Source of the DNA: Oscillospiraceae bacterium CM
GTDB lineage: Bacteria; Bacillota; Clostridia; Oscillospirales; Oscillospiraceae
NCBI GenBank assembly: GCA_022870705.1
Contig: CP072107.1
Coordinates: 1,424,501 to 1,488,500, forward strand
DNA length: 64,000 bases
Direction: 5' to 3'
Shown: one piece after another, positions 15,767 to 24,925 of the stretch
How positions within the stretch are numbered: position 1 is the stretch's first letter
Layout: every line of letters begins with the position of its first letter
The notes under the pieces: generated by a model
Told to the model about the DNA's origin: nothing
What the model saw: only the letters and a program-made list of their open reading frames with translations
Databases searched by the model: none
Translations under genes and position numbers: made by a program

Positions 15767-16810
15767 TCAGACAAAGGCGCGCAGCCAGCGGAACGCGCGG
15801 CGGCGTGATAGGGCGACAGCCGCAAGCGAAACAAGCGCCGAGACTGTCACAGCAGCCAAAACAGCCGCCTCGCCATTTGGCGATACGCCTATCAAACGCC
15901 ATAAGAGCGTGAGGGCTATCACAGCGAGGATGTGATCGTAATAAATGAGCGAGGAGGCCATACGCAGCAAGACGGCCCAGCCCCGATTGATTATGGCCGG
16001 TACCCGCTCACAAAGGCGGACAAGCGCCCAGGCGGCTGGGACAGCCGACACCAGCATGTTCACGCTGTGCAGCACCGAAGCTTCCACGAACATGACGGCG
16101 AGCGACACGGCAAAAATAGCGGCAAGCACCGCCGTCCGGCACCTTGCTGCCGTTTGGCCGAGACGCATTCCGAGGGCTGTGTAGAAAAGCCCGTAAAACA
16201 GGCCGTTGCGCGTTGTGAGAAAGACAGCGTTGTAAGCGTTAAAAAACCTCTCGGCATCGGGAAACCGCGCAAGAAGGGCCGGGCTGTCACCAATTGCGCC
16301 GATCAGCAGCAGCACGAAAGCCATCAGGAGAATGGCCCGGCGGCTGATCCCAAGCTTTAACAATAGCGCCAGCGCGGCAACGGCAAAGAAAAGCGCCGGC
16401 AGATACCACAGCTGGACAATGTCACTGGCGAAGACGAGCTGTTGGGCATACTGGAGCAGGTTTTCCCACATCGGCCTGCCGCCGGAAAGCCAGCCGTAAA
16501 CGGTGAAGGGCAGATAAAGAAGCGACCAGAGCGCATATAGACGCAGGATCCGCCGAAGATATTTTTTAACGGTTGCCGCCGTTACATCCGCGCGGCCGAA
16601 GAGCAAAGAACCGGAAATGATGAAAAAGCACGGGACGGCAAGGTTTGACAGCCATTCGACAACAAAAAGCCAGGCAGCCGACGACGCCGGGTATGCGCCC
16701 TGAACGGCGTGGCGGGCGACGACAAGCAGCGCCAGCAGAAATTTCAGCAGGTCAAACCCGACACGGTGATGCCGGGCATTTGGCTGCACGCCACCCGATA
16801 CCTCCGTCAC
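15767..16810 (-). CDS. Acyltransferase 3 family membrane protein (OafA/WecH-like)
   Basis: 347 residues with about ten hydrophobic segments. The N-terminus VGFDLLKFLLALLVVARHA carries the Arg-His of acyltransferase-3 enzymes, followed by SNLAVPCFFIISGSLLFG. It is expected to O-acetylate (or succinylate) the polysaccharide or its lipid-linked unit at the membrane. The start overlaps the stop of the flippase gene by four bases (ATGA), so the two are translationally coupled. Confidence 0.87.
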   Translation of the reverse strand: MTEVSGGVQPNARHHRVGFDLLKFLLALLVVARHAVQGAYPASSAAWLFVVEWLSNLAVPCFFIISGSLLFGRADVTAATVKKYLRRILRLYALWSLLYLPFTVYGWLSGGRPMWENLLQYAQQLVFASDIVQLWYLPALFFAVAALALLLKLGISRRAILLMAFVLLLIGAIGDSPALLARFPDAERFFNAYNAVFLTTRNGLFYGLFYTALGMRLGQTAARCRTAVLAAIFAVSLAVMFVEASVLHSVNMLVSAVPAAWALVRLCERVPAIINRGWAVLLRMASSLIYYDHILAVIALTLLWRLIGVSPNGEAAVLAAVTVSALVSLAAVALSRRRAFRWLRAFV

Positions 16811-18351
16811 GACACGCCCCCCTGCCCTTTTTGAAGTCTGCTCGCGACAAAACCGCGAACGATCTTTTGAAGGCCGGCAAACGCATCCGACCGAATCGTT
16901 CCGAGAACGAAAATGGCGGCTGTTATAGTACCGTAAAGTGCGCTTTTCCCGATAATCACCAGATACGTCCCGCCAGGGCCGAGCGCCTCGTCAAGAAATA
17001 CAAGCGGGATAAACGCGAGGGCGCCGAGGGCAAGATAAAGCAAATAGCGCTTGAAGTAGTCAACAAACGGCCTGTGAAAACCATGCTTATACAGAATATA
17101 CGGCTCGACCCAAAAGCTTGTCACCAAAAGGCTTCCAAGCGTCCCAAGAAAGACGCCGACGATGCCGAAACGGATGGCCAGCACGACGGATAAAACAAGA
17201 TTGACGGCAGCCTCAACAAGCGGCTTATAACGGTCATGCCAGAAAAGTCCCTGACTGTCACGGAACGACATGGTAATGCGCCGCATGCCGTTTAAGAGAA
17301 AACACACGAGAATGACGACGACCGTCGCCCTGTCGAGCACGTATGAAGCGCCCGCCCAGAGCGCCACAAAATCGTCGATGACGAAATACAAAATCACCGT
17401 TGCGGTGATGACGACGAGGGCATTTAAATAAAGCCCGATACCGTACACTTCATACATGCGCTTTTGATTGTCCGTCACGCTCAGGTCGCCGACACTCGCC
17501 GTGAGCGCGGCAAACGCCTGACCGATAATGGTCGACAGCGCGATGAGGACGAGATTGTAATTTGAATAAAAGCCGACCGCCACGACGCTGACAAAGGCGG
17601 CAATAATAATATTGTCCGTTCCGCTGACGGCGGCCCCGCCGAGTCCATGCAGGAACAGTGCCCGGACACTTTTTGAAATCGATTTTTTCGTCTCGCCGTC
17701 GACTGTCTCGCGCGCCTGCGCTTTCATATAGGGGTGTTTTTTGCGTGTGACAAGCGTCACGACAACGCCCTCGAGCAGGTTGCACAGCAAGAGCGCCGTC
17801 AGGTACAGATAATAATTATGATAGAGGATGAGCAAGGTGACCTGCAGCGCGTTTAAAAAAATGTAGACGAGATACGCGATGACAGCCGTTAAATACTTGT
17901 CCTGATACGCCACCAGCAATGTTTTGTTGTAGGAGAAAAAATAGGTGGCCGACATGGCGGCGAGATAGAGCATGTAATATACCGTAACGTCGCGCCCCGG
18001 AATCGGCGAATGCACAAAAAGCGGGAACGCCGGAATGACGGCAAGCCCGGCAAAAAAGATAAATAGGCCGACCCTGTTATAAAGACGCCGGAAATAGCCC
18101 ATCAGCGCACGGATACGCGCCTCGTCCTTTTCGGCGATCGGGCGGAAGAGGACGACGAGAAAGGCTGTTGCAAAGCCCATTTCCGACATGGCGAGAATAG
18201 ATAGGACGTTTGAAAAAACACCATTCAGGCCGAGATAATCGGCCCCCAGGTTGCGGATGAAATACTGCCGCGTAAAAAAAGTGACCAGAATTGTCAGTGC
18301 CTGGAGAAGCAGCGTCACGACGACGTTGCGGAGCGATTTGCGCGTTCTCAC
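16807..18351 (-). CDS. Polysaccharide flippase (Wzx-like, MOP superfamily)
   Basis: 514 residues with about 12-14 hydrophobic helices. The opening LLLQALTILVTFFTRQYFIRNLGADYLGLNGVFSNVLSIL is typical of PST/Wzx exporters. It should flip the undecaprenyl-linked repeat unit across the membrane for polymerisation by the neighbouring Wzy. It overlaps the upstream polymerase gene and the downstream acyltransferase gene by four bases each. Confidence 0.9.
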   Translation of the reverse strand: MRTRKSLRNVVVTLLLQALTILVTFFTRQYFIRNLGADYLGLNGVFSNVLSILAMSEMGFATAFLVVLFRPIAEKDEARIRALMGYFRRLYNRVGLFIFFAGLAVIPAFPLFVHSPIPGRDVTVYYMLYLAAMSATYFFSYNKTLLVAYQDKYLTAVIAYLVYIFLNALQVTLLILYHNYYLYLTALLLCNLLEGVVVTLVTRKKHPYMKAQARETVDGETKKSISKSVRALFLHGLGGAAVSGTDNIIIAAFVSVVAVGFYSNYNLVLIALSTIIGQAFAALTASVGDLSVTDNQKRMYEVYGIGLYLNALVVITATVILYFVIDDFVALWAGASYVLDRATVVVILVCFLLNGMRRITMSFRDSQGLFWHDRYKPLVEAAVNLVLSVVLAIRFGIVGVFLGTLGSLLVTSFWVEPYILYKHGFHRPFVDYFKRYLLYLALGALAFIPLVFLDEALGPGGTYLVIIGKSALYGTITAAIFVLGTIRSDAFAGLQKIVRGFVASRLQKGQGGVS

Positions 18352-19553
18352 GAGGCGTCACCGCCTTCCGGCGCGGCTTGAATCGGTTCGGCTGCGCCGT
18401 CCGTCTCCCGGTCGGCAAACACGAAGAGCAGGAGCAGCAGATAAAACAGGTGACGGTTAAAGAGAATCTGGTCTGTCAAATAGATAAGGATTAAAACAAG
18501 AAACAAAACCTTGTTCCGGCTGACCTTGAAAAGGCTTGCCAAATAGGTGTTCCAAAGAAGCCCACCCACGACGCCGAAACTGAAAAAGCTGAAGAACAAG
18601 GCGTTTGTCCCGTTGCCGATGATTTCTGTCGAGACGGATTTGACGTAGCCAGCCAGCTGATTAAGACCAGCACCGAACAAAATCTCCTTCACACCGAAAT
18701 AGCGGAAATACTGCAGCGAGCCGAAAACGCGGATGTTATCCTTCAAATTGGAAAACCGCAGCTTTTCAAACACCTTCACATCGGCAAAGGCGGAAACATT
18801 CATGACGAGGACGGCAAGCCCAATGAGAAAAAGCACCCATTTGACAATAATGGGAATCTCTTTTTTCCGCACGATGAAGATGAGGGAAATGACGATCGCG
18901 GCGGCGACGCCCGTCGTACTTGTCGACAAATAGAGCGTCACGAGCAGAAAAATGGCCGTCAGGTACTTTTTGCGGTTGAGAGACAAGGCGTAAACGGGCA
19001 GAACGTAAATGGCAAAATAGGCCGGTTCGAGAAAAACGGAATTCGGCCGCCCGTATGTAATGGCGATTGACGGATATGCCTCCAGCAGGCTCGGCTCAAT
19101 AGCCGGGACGACAAGGCCTGTTAAGATAATGCCGCGCGTATACAGAAAATACTGAACGCATAGAAAAGCAGCACAGGCAAGAGCCACCACCTGCAAAAAG
19201 CGGTAAAAAACATCACGATCAACAATTTCGCTGTGAATAAAATATGCGCAGAGGATGGCCGTAACAAGCATGTCCAAGCTGTTATTCATGACGCCCGTAA
19301 GCGGCAGTGTGCGCATATGAAGCAGGCCGGTGACGATGTTGAGGACGGCCAGCGTGACGATAACCAGCAAGAGCTTTAAATTGAGCAGGACGCGGCCGCG
19401 TTTGACGAGCACATCGACAACCAATACAAACAGCAACAATACCGTGCCCAAATTGAACACCAAGATGCCTTTATAGGCGCCGAGAATCGGCATGAGCGCC
19501 AAGACGCCGTATTTAAAAAGCTCAAATCCATTGAGCCGCGCGGCTTTGTTCAT
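18348..19553 (-). CDS. O-antigen/EPS polymerase-like membrane protein (Wzy-like)
   Basis: 401 residues with about ten to twelve membrane segments and a larger extracytoplasmic loop around residues 130-175 containing YGRPNSVFLEPAYFAIY, a common pattern of Wzy/O-antigen-ligase proteins. Identification rests on topology, this loop and its place next to wzx; sequence conservation in the family is low. Confidence 0.75.
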   Translation of the reverse strand: MNKAARLNGFELFKYGVLALMPILGAYKGILVFNLGTVLLLFVLVVDVLVKRGRVLLNLKLLLVIVTLAVLNIVTGLLHMRTLPLTGVMNNSLDMLVTAILCAYFIHSEIVDRDVFYRFLQVVALACAAFLCVQYFLYTRGIILTGLVVPAIEPSLLEAYPSIAITYGRPNSVFLEPAYFAIYVLPVYALSLNRKKYLTAIFLLVTLYLSTSTTGVAAAIVISLIFIVRKKEIPIIVKWVLFLIGLAVLVMNVSAFADVKVFEKLRFSNLKDNIRVFGSLQYFRYFGVKEILFGAGLNQLAGYVKSVSTEIIGNGTNALFFSFFSFGVVGGLLWNTYLASLFKVSRNKVLFLVLILIYLTDQILFNRHLFYLLLLLFVFADRETDGAAEPIQAAPEGGDAS

Positions 19554-19571
19554 GACGGCCCCCCTGCTGTG

Positions 19572-20684
19572 CTACAGCTTTTTCAGCGCGCTTAAATAAA
19601 ATTTTTCCAGCCAGCGAACGGTGTCCGCGATATCATAGCCAGACGCGCGCACCGCTTCCGACAGATCCTGCCGTTCACTGGCGCCCGCGAGAATTTTCGC
19701 AGCCCAGACGTCCGCCCCACGGGAGAGCGGTACGAATGAACAGTGGCTCGTGACGGCGGCATCCTCAGCAATTGTATCGGACAGAACGCATTGAAGACCG
19801 GCACACTGCGCCTCAATAGCCGTAAGCGGGACGCCCTCCCACAAGGACGGCAGTACAAAGACATCCATCGCCATATACAGCGCCGGCAGATCATGCCGCA
19901 CACCGGTAAAAATGATGTGGCCTGACAGTCCCTTGTCGGCCGCGCGCTTTTTAACGGCTGCTTCGAGCGGCCCGCCGCCTACAAGCAAGAGCTTTGCCCG
20001 GCTGTTTTGACGGTGCACCGCTTCGAACGTGTCGATTAAAAACGCGTGGTTTTTGACAGGGATAAAAGAGCCGACATGACCGACGACAAGCGCGTCTTCC
20101 ATACCGAGAGCACTTCGGGCGCGGCGACGGAGGTCTGCATCATATGCAAATTCCTGCGTGTCGACAGCGTTTGGAAGAATGAAAAAGTTGTCTTTACGGA
20201 CGGCCTTGTCACCAAAAAGCCAAACACCAGCCTTTTCGGAGCAGGCAAATAGATAGTCGGCCCGTTTGCGAATTGGCCGCTGCAGCAGCGATTTAACGAG
20301 CGCTGAGACACCGCGGCCGGACGATGTGCTGTGGCTGTGCGCCACAGTGATGAGGCCATACTGGCGCGCGGTGGCGAGATAGAAGGCCGCCACGGAGCGC
20401 TGGTGGCCGTGGATGAGGCTGTATTCGGGATGGGCGGTGAAAAACTGATGCCATGCCCTGAAATACGTGAAAATATTTTTAACGCAAAAGCGCGGCAGAA
20501 GAAAGACTCTGCCACCGAGCGATTTGATCTCGTCGGCATAATCGCCCTTTTGGTCGGCGCAGACGACAAAATCAAACTGGAAGCGGTCTCTGTCAAGCCG
20601 ACGGTAAAGGTTCATGACCATCGTCTCGGCGCCGCCCCTGTCAAGGCTGCCGAGAACATGCAAAATACGATATGTTGAAGACAT
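19572..20684 (-). CDS. GT4-family glycosyltransferase
   Basis: 370 residues. The N-terminus RILHVLGSLDRGGAETMVMNLYRRLDRD is the classic GT4 (WcaL/EpsF-like) acceptor-side start. VVGHVGSFIPVKNH (about residue 220) and LPSLWEGVPLTAIEAQCAGL carry the donor-binding motif. It adds a sugar to the lipid-linked repeat unit. The start codon overlaps the stop of the preceding gene by one base. Confidence 0.88.
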   Translation of the reverse strand: MSSTYRILHVLGSLDRGGAETMVMNLYRRLDRDRFQFDFVVCADQKGDYADEIKSLGGRVFLLPRFCVKNIFTYFRAWHQFFTAHPEYSLIHGHQRSVAAFYLATARQYGLITVAHSHSTSSGRGVSALVKSLLQRPIRKRADYLFACSEKAGVWLFGDKAVRKDNFFILPNAVDTQEFAYDADLRRRARSALGMEDALVVGHVGSFIPVKNHAFLIDTFEAVHRQNSRAKLLLVGGGPLEAAVKKRAADKGLSGHIIFTGVRHDLPALYMAMDVFVLPSLWEGVPLTAIEAQCAGLQCVLSDTIAEDAAVTSHCSFVPLSRGADVWAAKILAGASERQDLSEAVRASGYDIADTVRWLEKFYLSALKKL

Positions 20685-21793
20685 TATTTTCTCCCTGTCG
20701 TTTCACTTTTAATCCTGTCGATTTCTTCGATATAAGCCGCGATGACAAGCCGCCTGTCAAACTGTTTCAGGACACGCGCGCGGCCGTTTAGGCCCATTTG
20801 ACGCCGCTCTGTGTTATCAAGCGTTAAAAAGCGCTCAACGGCATCAATCAGCGCCCGGCTGTTCCGGCGTTCAAACAGAAAGCCGCTGACGCCGTCGTCA
20901 ACGATTTCGCGGCAGCCGCCAATGTCGCTACAAAGGATCGGCCGACCGCATGCCGCCGTCTCTAAAAGCACGTTGCTCATCCCCTCCCAGTAGGAGGGGT
21001 GAATTGTGGCGTGAGAATTTTTATGAAAAAGGCGGACATCGTCCTGCACGCCATGATAGATAATCACCCCACGCGCGATGAGTGCGCGCAGTTTTTCCTC
21101 AAAATCCTCTACACAAGCCCCCAAAATGTGAAAGGCCGTGTTTGGGTAGCGCGCCTTGATCTCTTCCGCCGCTTCAAGATACTCTCCTATTCCCTTCTCC
21201 GCCATGATACGGCCGATGAATAGAAAGTTGATCGTCTCGCCGTCGGGATAGCCGAGCAACCCATACTGTGCCGTGTTGACACCGGAGCCGGGGATGAGTC
21301 GGCGGTGTTGCTGCGTTAAAACGCGATGCCGCGCCATGAACATAAGGTTATCCTGATTTTGAAAAAAGACACAAGCAGCGCGTTTGAGCGCCGTTCGGTA
21401 TAAGGCGAGCATCAAGCGGCGCAGCGGGCCGCCTTTTTCAATAGACGCACCGAGCCCCGTGATGTTGACGAGGTAAGGCACGCCCAGAAGACGGCAGACA
21501 ATTCCGCCGTAGACGTTCGGCTTGACAGTATATGTCAGAACCACGTCCGGCTTCGTTTCTTTGACGATGGCCCCATAAGTCAGCAGAAGCTTCAGCTCGC
21601 TGAGCGGATTTTTACCGCGGCGGTTGAGCGGCGTTTCGATAACGCGGCAACCGACGGCTTCCAGCTTCGGGACAAAAGGGCCGTTCGGGAGCCCGGCGAC
21701 AAGCTCGTGCCCCTGCCGGGCCAGCTCGCAAAGCAGCTCGTAGCGGAAGCGGTAAAGACCGCTGTCGGCATTTGCTAATATGAGTATCCTCAT
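20684..21793 (-). CDS. GT4-family glycosyltransferase (CapM/PglA-like)
   Basis: 369 residues. ILANADSGLYRFRYELLCELARQGHEL at the start, DVVLTYTVKPNVYGG, the signature INFLFIGRIMAEKGI and PSYWEGMSNVLLETAACGRPIL identify the CapM/PglA-type GT4 group. These often act second, after the initiating phosphosugar transferase, which fits its place near that gene. It overlaps both neighbours by one base. Confidence 0.88.
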   Translation of the reverse strand: MRILILANADSGLYRFRYELLCELARQGHELVAGLPNGPFVPKLEAVGCRVIETPLNRRGKNPLSELKLLLTYGAIVKETKPDVVLTYTVKPNVYGGIVCRLLGVPYLVNITGLGASIEKGGPLRRLMLALYRTALKRAACVFFQNQDNLMFMARHRVLTQQHRRLIPGSGVNTAQYGLLGYPDGETINFLFIGRIMAEKGIGEYLEAAEEIKARYPNTAFHILGACVEDFEEKLRALIARGVIIYHGVQDDVRLFHKNSHATIHPSYWEGMSNVLLETAACGRPILCSDIGGCREIVDDGVSGFLFERRNSRALIDAVERFLTLDNTERRQMGLNGRARVLKQFDRRLVIAAYIEEIDRIKSETTGRK

Positions 21794-22803
21794 TATGACG
21801 ATCCTTTCAGGCGCGGCGCGCGGTAGAGGGGGAAATACCCCGCGTCAGCCGCTTCTCCATGTCGGGCGGCGGCGGCGACGAGCGCGTCATACGTCTTTTG
21901 ATCGTAAATGCTTTTACCAACGCAAAAATCGTACGGCGGACTATTAGAAAACCGACTTTTGAAATGAAAGAGCGAATCGTCCGGGCTGTTTGAAAAACCG
22001 CCGCCAAGATGGTTGAGGAGATAGCCCTCCTCTTTGGCGCGCAAGGCACGAGCAGACTTGATAAAACCGATGGCTCTCGTTTTATTGCCTGCCGACGTCG
22101 TCGTCGTCAGATGTGTGTGGATATAGGGATGGTACTTTAGGTATAAAACGCTGGCGACAATCTCGCCGTCAATTAGGGCGTTGACGAGCTCCACCCGGCC
22201 GTGGAGGCCTTTGAGCGCTTCGAAGTACGACGGCGGAAAAAAGTAATACGCGCTCGTCTGCTTTGAGGCCATCAAATCATAATACAGCCGCGTAAAGTCA
22301 CCCATTGTTTCCAGTGCGCTGTCAAACTGAATAGAGAGGCCGCGCTCGGCGGCATGGCGGTAGCTGTTGCGCACTGTCTGCTCAAATTCCTCATTAAAAA
22401 TATCCTTTGTCAAGTCGATGGCAACCGTTTTTCGGAGGGGGATGACCGTATCAAACGCCTGTGTGAAATCTGCGGCATTATTGACGACAGGGTGAAAGCG
22501 GATAAATGACGCGACGATTTGATGATCGAGACAGTATTCCCGGAAGGCGGCGGCAAATGATTGGGCAAGCCTTTTTTTGTCCGATACGGTGCCGAGGATG
22601 ACCGGCCCACCGTAGCCGTACGGCGTTGTAATGTCCCCATACCGCTCAAAGCCCTGAAAGCCTGTGAGCGGCCGCCTGAGAAACTGAAAGTAGACGGTGC
22701 CGTCCGGCGTTTGATGCTCAAAGCTCTCGAACACGCCGCCCTCGTGCGTCTCATACAGGCGGCCGTATTCAGGCGTGAAGTAAATATCGGGCAGATGTTC
22801 CAT
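21793..22803 (-). CDS. FemAB-like GNAT-fold transferase
   Basis: 336 residues. RNSYRHAAERGLSIQFD and LYYDLMASKQTSAYYFFPPSYFEAL are the FemAB-type segments, followed by an acetyltransferase-like second half (VELVNALIDGEIVASVLYLKY, LNHLGGGFSNSPDDSLFHFKSRF). Probably modifies a sugar, or an amine made by the neighbouring aminotransferase, with an amino-acid or acyl group; this is inference from context. The two FemAB-like proteins of the locus are different in sequence and are not a simple duplication. Confidence 0.75.
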   Translation of the reverse strand: MEHLPDIYFTPEYGRLYETHEGGVFESFEHQTPDGTVYFQFLRRPLTGFQGFERYGDITTPYGYGGPVILGTVSDKKRLAQSFAAAFREYCLDHQIVASFIRFHPVVNNAADFTQAFDTVIPLRKTVAIDLTKDIFNEEFEQTVRNSYRHAAERGLSIQFDSALETMGDFTRLYYDLMASKQTSAYYFFPPSYFEALKGLHGRVELVNALIDGEIVASVLYLKYHPYIHTHLTTTTSAGNKTRAIGFIKSARALRAKEEGYLLNHLGGGFSNSPDDSLFHFKSRFSNSPPYDFCVGKSIYDQKTYDALVAAAARHGEAADAGYFPLYRAPRLKGSS

Positions 22804-22818
22804 AAAGCCTCCCGGCAG

Positions 22819-23511
22819 TTATTTGAACGCGGCGACCGCCGCTTCCGACGTCTGCTCATGTGCTAAGTCGGACGCGCGGACAAGGCCGCGCCTGAGCTGG
22901 TCGCGCTGAAAATCATCAAAGTAATCGAAGCTCTCACCGTCATCGGTCACCAGCGCGTCGTCCCCGCGCAGTGTTTTGAAAACGGTTGCAAACAGAATAT
23001 TAATATCGAGAGCTAATGACATATTGTCAACATAGTCGGCATCATACGCAAAGCGCTTGTCCCACGCGCAGTTGACGCGCCCGTTGACCTGCGCAAGGCC
23101 CGTAAGCCCCGGCCTGACATCGTGGCGGCTGTTCTGCCGCTTCGTATACCACGGCACATAGCGTAAGATGAGGGGGCGCGGGCCGATAAAGCTCATCTCA
23201 CCGCGCAGGATGTTGAAAAGCTGGGGCAGTTCGTCAAGACTTGTCCGGCGCAGGAAGCGACCCGGTGCCGTTAAAGAAGCCGCCTCAACGCGGCCCGCGC
23301 CCTCGTAAAGGGGCTTCATCGTTCGGAACTTGTACATTTTAAACGGCTTTAAGTCCTTGCCAATGCGCGTGGCGTTATACATAACGGGCGATGACGGATC
23401 GTCCAGCTTGATGACAAGCGCGAGGAGCAGCTGGAGCCAGCCCGTCAAGACAAGCAGGACGGCGGCAAGGAGCCAGTCGAGCGAATATTTTATGTAAACG
23501 TATTTTTTCAT
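22819..23511 (-). CDS. Undecaprenyl-phosphate sugar phosphotransferase (PglC/EpsL-like initiating enzyme)
   Basis: 230 residues. One N-terminal re-entrant or transmembrane segment (residues 9-35), then KMYKFRTM, RRTSLDELPQLFNILRGEMSFIGPRP and RPGLTGLAQVNGR, the conserved core of bacterial sugar transferases. It starts the repeat unit on undecaprenyl phosphate. Following a DegT aminotransferase, the first sugar may be an amino-deoxy sugar such as bacillosamine, although no dehydratase gene is present in the window. Confidence 0.92.
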   Translation of the reverse strand: MKKYVYIKYSLDWLLAAVLLVLTGWLQLLLALVIKLDDPSSPVMYNATRIGKDLKPFKMYKFRTMKPLYEGAGRVEAASLTAPGRFLRRTSLDELPQLFNILRGEMSFIGPRPLILRYVPWYTKRQNSRHDVRPGLTGLAQVNGRVNCAWDKRFAYDADYVDNMSLALDINILFATVFKTLRGDDALVTDDGESFDYFDDFQRDQLRRGLVRASDLAHEQTSEAAVAAFK

Positions 23512-23533
23512 GCCATCTCCGCAACGCGCCTTG

Positions 23534-24655
23534 TCAGGCGCGCCATAAGTCTCTGATGATATTAATCACGCGGTCCTGCTCCGGCACCGTCATGCGCGTA
23601 TCGCTCGGCAGGCAGACGCCATTGTTAAAGATCGACTCGGCGACAGCGCCGCCGACCATGTCACACGCTTTGTAAAACGGCTGGCAGTGCAGCGGCTTCC
23701 AGATGGGGCGGCTTTCAATGTTTTCCCGCTCAAGCGCTTCGATAATTTCTGCCGGGCGCACGGGGCCGCCGAGCGTCAGACACGAGAGCCAGCGGTTACT
23801 ATAGTCCCATGCGTTATCCGGCATAAAGGCAACGCCCTCGAGCCCGGCGAGCGCTTTTTGATAGCGGCCATAAATTGCCCGCTTTTGACCGACGCGGCTG
23901 TCGAGCACCTTGAGCTGGCCGCGGCCAATGCCGGCAAGAACATTGCTGAGCCGATAATTATACCCCAGCTCGCTGTGCTGGTAATGACGTGCCGGATCGC
24001 GTGACTGCGTGGCCCAGAACTTGATTTTATTAATACGCTCTTCCTTGTCGGACACGACCATACCACCGCCCGACGTTGTAATAATTTTATTACCGTTAAA
24101 CGAGTAAACGCCAAAATCACCGAACGTGCCGGTGTGACGGCCTTTATAAAGCGTTCCGAGGCTTTCAGCCGCGTCTTCAATCAGCGTGGCGTGATAGCGG
24201 CGGCAGAGGGCGGCGATGGCGTCGATATCGGCGGACAAGCCGTAGAGATGAACCGCGATGACGGCCTTTGGCTTGTATTTCTTCAAAGCTGTCTCGAGCG
24301 CCTCGGGGTCGAGGTTCCACGTATCCCGGCTGCTGTCGACAAAGACCGGGACAGCGCCGAGGTAGATAATGGGGTTTGCCGATGCGGCAAATGTCAGGCT
24401 CTGACAGACGACCGTATCGCCGCGAGCAACGCCCGCGGCCAAAAGGGCCATATGGATGGCCGCCGTCCCGGAGGAGAGCGCGGCGGCGTGCCGTGCGCCA
24501 ACCATCTCGGCGAGTTCACGCTCAAAGCCGTCAACATTTGCGCCGAGCGGGGCGATCCAGTTCGTCTCAAATGCCTCGCGCACAAATGCCTGCTCGTAAC
24601 CCGCGTCACTCATATGGGGGGCGGCGAGATAAATTCTTTTCTGCATTGTTTTCAT
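23534..24655 (-). CDS. DegT/DnrJ/EryC1/StrS PLP-dependent sugar aminotransferase
   Basis: 373 residues. SSGTAAIHMAL (about 61-71), LIEDAAESLG (158-167) and the PLP lysine K190 in SFNGNKIITTSGGG define the family. The C-terminal part, with ESRPIWKPLHCQPFYK, is like PglE-type UDP-4-amino-sugar aminotransferases. It should convert a 4-keto sugar nucleotide to the 4-amino form. First gene of the long minus-strand operon; the promoter is at 24748-24776. The ribosome binding site is weak, and ATG at 24646 (residue 4) is an alternative start. Confidence 0.88.
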   Translation of the reverse strand: MKTMQKRIYLAAPHMSDAGYEQAFVREAFETNWIAPLGANVDGFERELAEMVGARHAAALSSGTAAIHMALLAAGVARGDTVVCQSLTFAASANPIIYLGAVPVFVDSSRDTWNLDPEALETALKKYKPKAVIAVHLYGLSADIDAIAALCRRYHATLIEDAAESLGTLYKGRHTGTFGDFGVYSFNGNKIITTSGGGMVVSDKEERINKIKFWATQSRDPARHYQHSELGYNYRLSNVLAGIGRGQLKVLDSRVGQKRAIYGRYQKALAGLEGVAFMPDNAWDYSNRWLSCLTLGGPVRPAEIIEALERENIESRPIWKPLHCQPFYKACDMVGGAVAESIFNNGVCLPSDTRMTVPEQDRVINIIRDLWRA

Positions 24656-24747
24656 CTCTATTATTTATCGGTCTTTTTCGTGCCTTATCCAGCCACAGAC
24701 GGTGTTCTTGCGAAAATTCGCGTTAATCCGCCGTTTCTGGTGCTTAA

Positions 24748-24776
24748 ATTATATAACATCGATCATCGCGAGACAA
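24748..24776 (-). promoter_or_regulatory. Promoter of the glycan-assembly operon
   Basis: On the minus strand TTGTCT (24771-24776) and TATAAT (24748-24753) are separated by 17 bp. It precedes the aminotransferase by about 90 nt. The genes below run with overlaps or short gaps to 10012, so this is likely the main promoter. Confidence 0.7.
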
Positions 24777-24874
24777 GGATAGAATCATTGGACATCGCGC
24801 CATGGAAAAAAGTACATCTCACCCGTCAATTTCGACCTCTTGGCGGCTTTAACGTGCCTCATACGGAAAACCCC

Positions 24875-24903
24875 TTTTAACTTTCCGAAAGAGACGCTAT
24901 AAT
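24875..24903 (+). promoter_or_regulatory. Promoter of the LytTR/LiaF-like unit
   Basis: TATAAT at 24898-24903 with a weak -35 (TTTTAA, 24875-24880) 17 bp upstream. It leaves a leader of under 20 nt before the GTG start. Confidence 0.5.
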
Positions 24904-24925
24904 GCGAGCATGAGGAGGTGATCCG

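Noticed and set aside
24134-24880. 248-codon plus-strand ORF upstream of the LytTR gene
   Set aside because: Mostly antisense to the aminotransferase and then crosses both promoters; the protein is not domain-like.
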